Shown: positions 59,271-64,000 of the stretch, in pieces
Numbering within the stretch: the stretch's first letter is position 1
Layout of the letters: each line of letters opens with the position of its first letter
Assembly (NCBI RefSeq): GCF_020966775.1
Contig: NZ_JAJKFV010000001.1
Location: 104,729 to 168,728 of the forward strand
Direction: 5' to 3'
Length of the DNA: 64,000 nt
Source: Rhodopirellula halodulae
Lineage (GTDB): Bacteria > Planctomycetota > Planctomycetia > Pirellulales > Pirellulaceae
Translations under genes and position numbers: made by a program
The notes under the pieces: generated by a model
Database searches by the model: none
What the model was told of the DNA's origin: nothing
The model's input: the letters and a program-made list of their open reading frames with translations, nothing else

Positions 59271-62200
59271 TTCCGGGTTGCTTCGATTGGTGCGGACTCA
59301 TCGAAGTAGAAGTCGTACCAACCTTGCTCACGCATTTTCTCGCCCCGCGGGAGCCCCGGTGGTTGGAGCTCCGTGGTCCAGGACCGCAAAGATTCGTGCA
59401 GTTTGTCAGTGAGTTCGGGATATGACCCCACCAAATTGACGTGCTCGTGTTGGTCGCTTTCCAAGTCGAAGAGATAGCGACGACCGTCGCCAACATAGAT
59501 GTATTTCCATTTGCCTTGGCGAATCGCGGCTTGGTCCCAGAACCGAAAGTACAGCGTTCGCGTGGACGGGTTTTGAATGTCGTTCATTCGCGGGATGAGA
59601 TTGATTCCGTCGAGCGGTTCGCCAATGTCGTTGGGGTCAATTCCTGCGAGAGGCAGGACGCTGGAAGCGATGTCCAAGGTGCTAACCGGCCAGTGATAGT
59701 CTTTGCCGCTTGGCAACTGACTGGGAAGACTCCAGATCATCGGGACGCGAATGCCGCCTTCGGACAGCATGCCTTTTTCACCGACCCAAGGATCATTGAG
59801 CGACCCGTCCCAACCACCGGCACCACGATCGATGGGCAAGTCTTCTTTCGTTATCTTCAGCGGCGCGCCATTGTCGCTGGTCATCACGATCAACGTATTT
59901 TCAAGAAGACCATGTTTCTCTAGCTGGGAGACCATTTGCCCGACACCGTCATCAATGGCGGAGATCATTGCCAAGGCGTAACGTCGTCGAGTGGGCATGG
60001 GGCCTGGAAACCGATTCAGGTAGGTTTCCGTTGCTTGCAGCGGTGTGTGTGGACCGTAGTAGTTGACCTGCAGATAGAACGGTTGGTCACGGTTGCGCTG
60101 GATGAAGCTCACTGCGGCCTCGGTTTGCACATCGATCCGAAAGCGATCGTCGCGAATTTGTTTCATCTTGGGAAGCGTTTGTCCCGACGCCAGATCGAAG
60201 TTGGTGCGATAGTTGGTCATCGCACCCCAGTAGTACTCATCAAAGCCTTGTTGTGCTGGTGAGTACGGTTGAATCTTTGGCCATGGGATTCTGACTTGGC
60301 GTCGCGGTTTGTTGGCCATCGCTGGAAGTTCTCGTTTCATCCAATCGACGCATGTGACGTTGGGTTCGAGGTGCCATTTGCCGACCATCCCGGTGCGGTA
60401 GCCAGCGGGTTGGAGGTGTTCTGCAATCGTTATGGCTTCCGACGGCAGCGGCATGTCAGGGATGGTGTCGATGCCCATTCGCTGTTGATAACGTCCGGTG
60501 ATCAAACCAGCCCGTGAAGGACTGCACTGCGGTGCGGTGACATACGCATTGGTGCAACGAACGCCACGCTTTGCCAACGCGTCGATGTGAGGCGTTTGAA
60601 TGTCGTCGAATTGGCCCTGGCAGCTCAAATCCGCCCAACCTTGATCGTCGGTCAGGACGACAATCACGTTGGGCTGGGTTGCGGGGATGACTGCTTGCGC
60701 GGTGCGGTCTCCAACTCGGAAAAAGCCCAACTCATTCTGCGTATCAATTTCGCGGACCAGCCAGATGGCACCTGGGCGAGTCGATTGAGGTTTGGTTTTG
60801 CCTGATCCAATGACGCCGTAGGACTTCGCGGCACCATCACGATCCATCCAGCACAGTTCCACGTTGGATCGCTGTTGGTTGAGGAAGTGAACGGGAAAGG
60901 CGTTGCCCACTGGTTTCGAGGGAGGGACGCCACTTTTCGGGATGCTTTGGAAAGTCAGTTTGGCGAGGGATTTCACCGACGGTTCGATACGCTTCGCAAA
61001 TTCCGTGGGAGCCGAGGAGCGAAACTCCGCGAGTGTCGCGGTTGACCCCGGCGAGTCAGCGAGGTTTTCCCATTCGTGAGGATCGGAAGTGATGTCGTAT
61101 AGCTCTTCGCTGCCGTCGGCGTAGTGGATGTAGCGATGGGTTCGACCGCTGATGGCGTAGCTGCCCGGTGTGGAAAGGTAGGTGACCGAGTTGTGTGGCC
61201 AGTCGGATCCGATTGGCGCCGTGAGTAGTGGTAGCAGACTGGGACCGTCGTTCTGCTCACGCGATGGAAGCCCACAAAGATCGAGCAGCGTGGGGAAGAG
61301 GCTCAGAAGATTGACCGGGGCTTCGCACGTTGCTCCAACGGGGGTCCCCTGAGGCAGAGCGGCACTGGTGGATGGAGGAACCCGGATCATCAACGGAACA
61401 CGAGTGACGTCTCGCCAAGGCGTGTACTTTTGCCAGTGTTCTTTTTCACCCAGTTGCCAACCATGATCGGACCAGAGCACCACGATGGTGTTGTTTGCAT
61501 TGGGGCCCGCTTCCAATGCATTCAGGACTCGGCCCAACATGGCATCGGCGAAGTGGATGGAAGCGAGGTAGGCTTGGATGCCTTTCTTCCATTGGCCTTG
61601 GTCTTGGATGTGAGCAAAGTACCGATTCCGTGCCGCCCGTTGTCCAGCTTCGGGGACGTCGTTCAAATCGTCCTCAAGAAAACCCGGTGGTAATTGGATG
61701 CTTTCCAGCGGAAAGGGTTCGAAGTACTTCTTGGGAACAAACCAAGGTTCGTGTGGACGATAGATGCCGCAGCCGAGGAAGAAAGGCTTGTCGTGTGATT
61801 GACGCAGTTGTTGTCCGATCCATTCGGTGACCGACCAGTCGCCACCAAATTCTTCGTCGGTGACATCCAACGCAGCCCAGTCCGTTTCGACGTACTGCCA
61901 CGGCCCGCCACGCTTGAGATTGACCGGACGTTGACTTGGGTAAAAGGTTTGCGGAAATGGGTTCTCGGTTTGGGCCGGCGGAAAGTATTCGTCCCAAGAG
62001 TTCGCATCAATGAAATAGTGAAGCAGCTTTCCTGAACCCGAAGCACGATAGCCATGTTCGCGAAAGTACTGGGGCAGAATGACATCCTTCGGCATGATCT
62101 CACGCATCTGTTGCCGGTTGTCATAGAGTCCGGAACGATTGGGGGATCGCCCAGTGAAGACGGCGGAGCGGCAAGGGTTGCAAGCGGGAGCGGGACAGTG

Positions 62201-62512
62201 AGCGTTGGTGAACAGGATGCCGCTTTCTGCCAGCCGATCCAGGTTGGGCGTGACCGTCTGCGGATGGCCTTTCAGGCAACCGATCCAATCGTTCAGGTCG
62301 TCCATGGCGATGAACAACACATTGGGTGGGGCGGCGGAGTTTTCCGCTTCCGCCTTCGCGGTGGCGGACAACGTGAGCAGGGCGAGAGAAACCAAGATCA
62401 GGTAGGTGAACGGGCGGGACCGGATTTGCCATGCTTTCGATGTGGCGGCACCGTTCTCGCGGATTGGTTCACAGCTTCGCGTGCGCAGGAAGGACGTCAT
62501 CAAAGCAGCCAT
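59267..62512 (-). CDS. Two-domain sulfatase with a VHL-beta-like linker
   Basis: About 1081 aa in one open frame. Signal peptide (FTYLILVSLALLTLSATAKA). Sulfatase domain 1 (residues about 60-510) resembles iduronate-2-sulfatase: NVLFIAMDDLNDWIG, formylglycine site CNPCR (Cys111), GCGIYRPHEPW, WSDHGWQLGEKEHW. A segment at about 538-610 (nt 60683-60901) reads like a VHL beta domain: VHFLNQQRSNVELCWMDRDG, IWLVREIDTQNELGFF. Sulfatase domain 2 (about 612-1081): NVIVVLTDDQGWADLSCQG, formylglycine site CSPSR (Cys663), GKWHLEPNV, MTSDNGAPL. Both active sites appear intact. Start ATG 62512; the frame is open to a TTG at 62548. Confidence 0.92.
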   Translation of the reverse strand: MAALMTSFLRTRSCEPIRENGAATSKAWQIRSRPFTYLILVSLALLTLSATAKAEAENSAAPPNVLFIAMDDLNDWIGCLKGHPQTVTPNLDRLAESGILFTNAHCPAPACNPCRSAVFTGRSPNRSGLYDNRQQMREIMPKDVILPQYFREHGYRASGSGKLLHYFIDANSWDEYFPPAQTENPFPQTFYPSQRPVNLKRGGPWQYVETDWAALDVTDEEFGGDWSVTEWIGQQLRQSHDKPFFLGCGIYRPHEPWFVPKKYFEPFPLESIQLPPGFLEDDLNDVPEAGQRAARNRYFAHIQDQGQWKKGIQAYLASIHFADAMLGRVLNALEAGPNANNTIVVLWSDHGWQLGEKEHWQKYTPWRDVTRVPLMIRVPPSTSAALPQGTPVGATCEAPVNLLSLFPTLLDLCGLPSREQNDGPSLLPLLTAPIGSDWPHNSVTYLSTPGSYAISGRTHRYIHYADGSEELYDITSDPHEWENLADSPGSTATLAEFRSSAPTEFAKRIEPSVKSLAKLTFQSIPKSGVPPSKPVGNAFPVHFLNQQRSNVELCWMDRDGAAKSYGVIGSGKTKPQSTRPGAIWLVREIDTQNELGFFRVGDRTAQAVIPATQPNVIVVLTDDQGWADLSCQGQFDDIQTPHIDALAKRGVRCTNAYVTAPQCSPSRAGLITGRYQQRMGIDTIPDMPLPSEAITIAEHLQPAGYRTGMVGKWHLEPNVTCVDWMKRELPAMANKPRRQVRIPWPKIQPYSPAQQGFDEYYWGAMTNYRTNFDLASGQTLPKMKQIRDDRFRIDVQTEAAVSFIQRNRDQPFYLQVNYYGPHTPLQATETYLNRFPGPMPTRRRYALAMISAIDDGVGQMVSQLEKHGLLENTLIVMTSDNGAPLKITKEDLPIDRGAGGWDGSLNDPWVGEKGMLSEGGIRVPMIWSLPSQLPSGKDYHWPVSTLDIASSVLPLAGIDPNDIGEPLDGINLIPRMNDIQNPSTRTLYFRFWDQAAIRQGKWKYIYVGDGRRYLFDLESDQHEHVNLVGSYPELTDKLHESLRSWTTELQPPGLPRGEKMREQGWYDFYFDESAPIEATRN

Positions 62513-62807
62513 GTTCAAGGGAAGCAGAGCGGAGGTTGCTGAAAACAAATCGTAGATTCTGCGGTCGCTTGAGCTGACTTAGGTGAGGCACAAGCGGACA
62601 GGATCGGATTCAGCAGTCTGGTTTGGATGATAGCCGAGCCGCAAACATGCGTTTGGGATGATTCTGTATCAGCCGGAATTATCACCCGAATCCATCGATT
62701 ATGCTGTCGTGCGTTGACGCTCAATCGCAGATGTCTATCAGCGAGTCGCAATTCAGATGGCAGAATCGCTTCTGGTCGTCTGTGGAGAAATAACAGAAAG
62801 GCAAACG

Positions 62808-63638
62808 ATGAAACGTGGAATCCTATTGGCAGCAGCCTTCTTCAGCGGGTGCATGGTTTCAGCCGGCCCGAGTTGCTTGATCGCTCAGGCCGAACAATCC
62901 AATGAAACGACACAAGCCCAGTCCGAGGTTGCAGTGAACGTTTCTGCCGGTGAACAAACGGAGAACTTTTTTGCGATTCCAAATCCGGCGGAAGGTCGCC
63001 CAGAGAAGTTGCCGTATCTGCTGTACACGCCCAAGGACTATGTCGCCGGGCAAGAGGTGCCCGTGTTGTTGTTCTTACACGGGCTTGGCGAGAGTGGTGA
63101 TGGTGACTTTGGAAAGTTGTCGATCCATGGCCCGCCCAAACGCATCGCGAAGGAAGGGCAATCGTTCCCGTTTGTGGTCGTCGCACCACAAAGTCCCAAG
63201 CCGGGCAACAGCCGCGAGGAAATTGTGGAGTCATGGCGTGCTAGCGAGTTGATGAGCTTGCTGGATCACATCGAGCAGCATCTGACGATCGATCAAAGTC
63301 GGGTCTATCTGTCCGGTTTGAGCATGGGCGGTTTCGGTTCATGGCGATTGGCTGCCAAACATCCGGAGCGGTTTGCCGCGGTGGTGCCCGTGTGTGGCGG
63401 AGGCAAGGTTGAGTGGGCGGAAAGTCTGGCCACCGTTCCCATTTGGGCGTTTCATGGCCTGAAAGACAACGTGGTGAAGGTCGAGGAAAGCGAAGAAATG
63501 GTGCGGGCCATTCAACGAGCCGGCGGTGATGTGAAGCTAACGATCTATCCCGATGCGGGACATGACAGCTGGACCGAAACCTTTGCGAACCCGGAGGTCT
63601 ACGCTTGGTTGCTGCGGCATCAGCGTCCGGCCCAATGA
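62808..63638 (+). CDS. Exported esterase (PHB depolymerase/CE1-like alpha/beta hydrolase)
   Basis: 276 aa. Signal peptide MKRGILLAAAFFSGCMVSAGPSCLIAQA. LPYLLYTPKDYVAGQEVPVLLFLHGLGESGDGD in pieces; nucleophile elbow LSGLSMGGFGSW; acid in HGLKDNVV; His in DAGHDSW. This is the layout of exported carboxylesterases often adjacent to sulfatases in planctomycetes, probably deacylating a glycan. GAAAGG precedes the ATG at 62808. Confidence 0.88.
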   Translation: MKRGILLAAAFFSGCMVSAGPSCLIAQAEQSNETTQAQSEVAVNVSAGEQTENFFAIPNPAEGRPEKLPYLLYTPKDYVAGQEVPVLLFLHGLGESGDGDFGKLSIHGPPKRIAKEGQSFPFVVVAPQSPKPGNSREEIVESWRASELMSLLDHIEQHLTIDQSRVYLSGLSMGGFGSWRLAAKHPERFAAVVPVCGGGKVEWAESLATVPIWAFHGLKDNVVKVEESEEMVRAIQRAGGDVKLTIYPDAGHDSWTETFANPEVYAWLLRHQRPAQ

Positions 63639-63641
63639 TTG

Positions 63642-63659
63642 GTCGGTCGACTGACCGAC
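63642..63659 (+). terminator. Hairpin after the esterase gene
   Basis: GTCGGTC-GACT-GACCGAC, a perfect 7-bp stem four bases after the esterase stop codon. No long U-tract follows, so terminator function is probable rather than sure. Confidence 0.45.
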
Positions 63660-63666
63660 TGATTCG

Positions 63667-63903
63667 TTGATCTTGAAGTTGTTCCATTCGGTTCTTTGCT
63701 GGGTTTGTACCGTGTTGCGTCTGATTCTTGTTGTTTGTTGCTCGTTGTGGTTGGTTGAGTCCGCTCATTCGGAACGCCCCAATGTCTTGTTGTTCTACAT
63801 CGATGATCTGCGGCCGCAGACGAGCGACTACGGACATGAGTTCATGAACACGCCCAACTTCGACCGGTTGGCCGCGGAGGGCGTTCGCTTTGAGAACGCT
63901 TAG
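63667..63903 (+). pseudogene. Sulfatase gene truncated by an insertion
   Basis: Only the first ~79 codons remain: a signal peptide ([19 protein letters not shown]) and the opening of a sulfatase ([37 protein letters not shown]). The next residues should lead into the CxPSR active site, but a TAG occurs directly at the boundary with insertion-sequence-like DNA. No ATG start; TTG 63667 or GTG 63712 are candidates. The rest of the gene presumably lies on the other side of the element, beyond the window. Confidence 0.8.
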
Positions 63904-64000
63904 AGCCTATCCGGAAACTGGTATTTGCTGAAAGCCTGATAAACGCGATACTTTGAGCTCCTCGAAGCAACGGAGTGTGCGATGACCGATGGCAACCGAA
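63901..64000 (+). mobile_element. Left end of an insertion sequence (partial)
   Basis: The sulfatase frame stops being sulfatase-like at about 63900, where GAGCCTATCCGGAAAC begins at 63903. This is the style of terminal inverted repeat seen in IS5-related elements. A short leader and a well-formed ribosome-binding site (GGAG, 63972-63975) precede an ATG. TTAG at the junction would fit a YTAR-type target. The right end is outside the window. Confidence 0.65.
63982..64000 (+). CDS. Probable transposase, first six codons only
   Basis: ATG at 63982 with GGAG seven bases upstream starts MTDGNR and runs off the window. Its position about 80 bp inside the putative left end makes it the likely transposase gene of the element. 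Nothing more can be said from this window. Confidence 0.5.

Overview
The window looks like chromosomal DNA from a marine planctomycete of the Rhodopirellula group. The evidence is several secreted sulfatases, a cytochrome-c/DUF1549/DUF1553 protein followed by a Tat-exported DUF1501 protein, two ECF sigma factor/FecR pairs, a PPi-type phosphofructokinase, an exported DUF1080 protein, moderately high GC and many convergent or slightly overlapping genes. I saw no rRNA, tRNA or CRISPR array. Names come from reading motifs and family resemblance, not from a database search.

Layout. 1-14.6 kb: a sulfatase, a polytopic membrane protein coupled (TGATG) to a GH63-type glucosidase, pyruvate carboxylase, PPi-phosphofructokinase, an acyltransferase-3 protein carrying an ankyrin insert, and an M24 peptidase coupled to a PdeM-type phosphoesterase. 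15-23.2 kb: a Cys-rich exported protein, a two-gene MacB/FtsX-type ABC exporter, an SDR, an exported HAD protein and a poxvirus-type topoisomerase IB. 23.4-29.2 kb: an ECF sigma/FecR pair followed by the PSCyt/PSD1 and DUF1501 genes.

29.2-46.7 kb is the most coherent block. An AraC regulator is divergent from what looks like one 13.7 kb co-directional unit: Zn-dependent dehydrogenase, ribose pyranase RbsD, lipoprotein RbsB, DUF2291 protein, RbsA, RbsC, ribokinase, pectate lyase-like protein, three tandem secreted nucleoside-hydrolase-like (DUF1593/Sde182) proteins and a GH10 xylanase. A CE15-type glucuronoyl esterase and a DUF1080 protein lie beyond it. My inference is that secreted enzymes release a pentose, possibly ribose from nucleosides or other ribosides together with pentoses from plant or algal glycans, which is imported by RbsABC, converted by RbsD and phosphorylated by RbsK.

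46.8-50.9 kb is a sigma-54 module. An enhancer-binding protein with a four-Cys GAF domain is divergent from an AhpD-like gene with a textbook -24/-12 promoter. Three copies of a 14-bp palindromic motif lie upstream. A DUF1348 protein and an exported Asp-nucleophile hydrolase follow. 50.9-56.1 kb: a second ECF/FecR pair divergent from a large secreted protein with internally repeated halves. 56.3-59.3 kb: arsD-arsA without a visible pump or arsR, then a PhyH-type dioxygenase. 59.3-62.5 kb: one polypeptide with two sulfatase domains joined by a VHL-beta-like linker. 62.8-64 kb: an exported esterase, then a sulfatase gene cut off after about 79 codons by what appears to be the left end of an insertion sequence running off the window.
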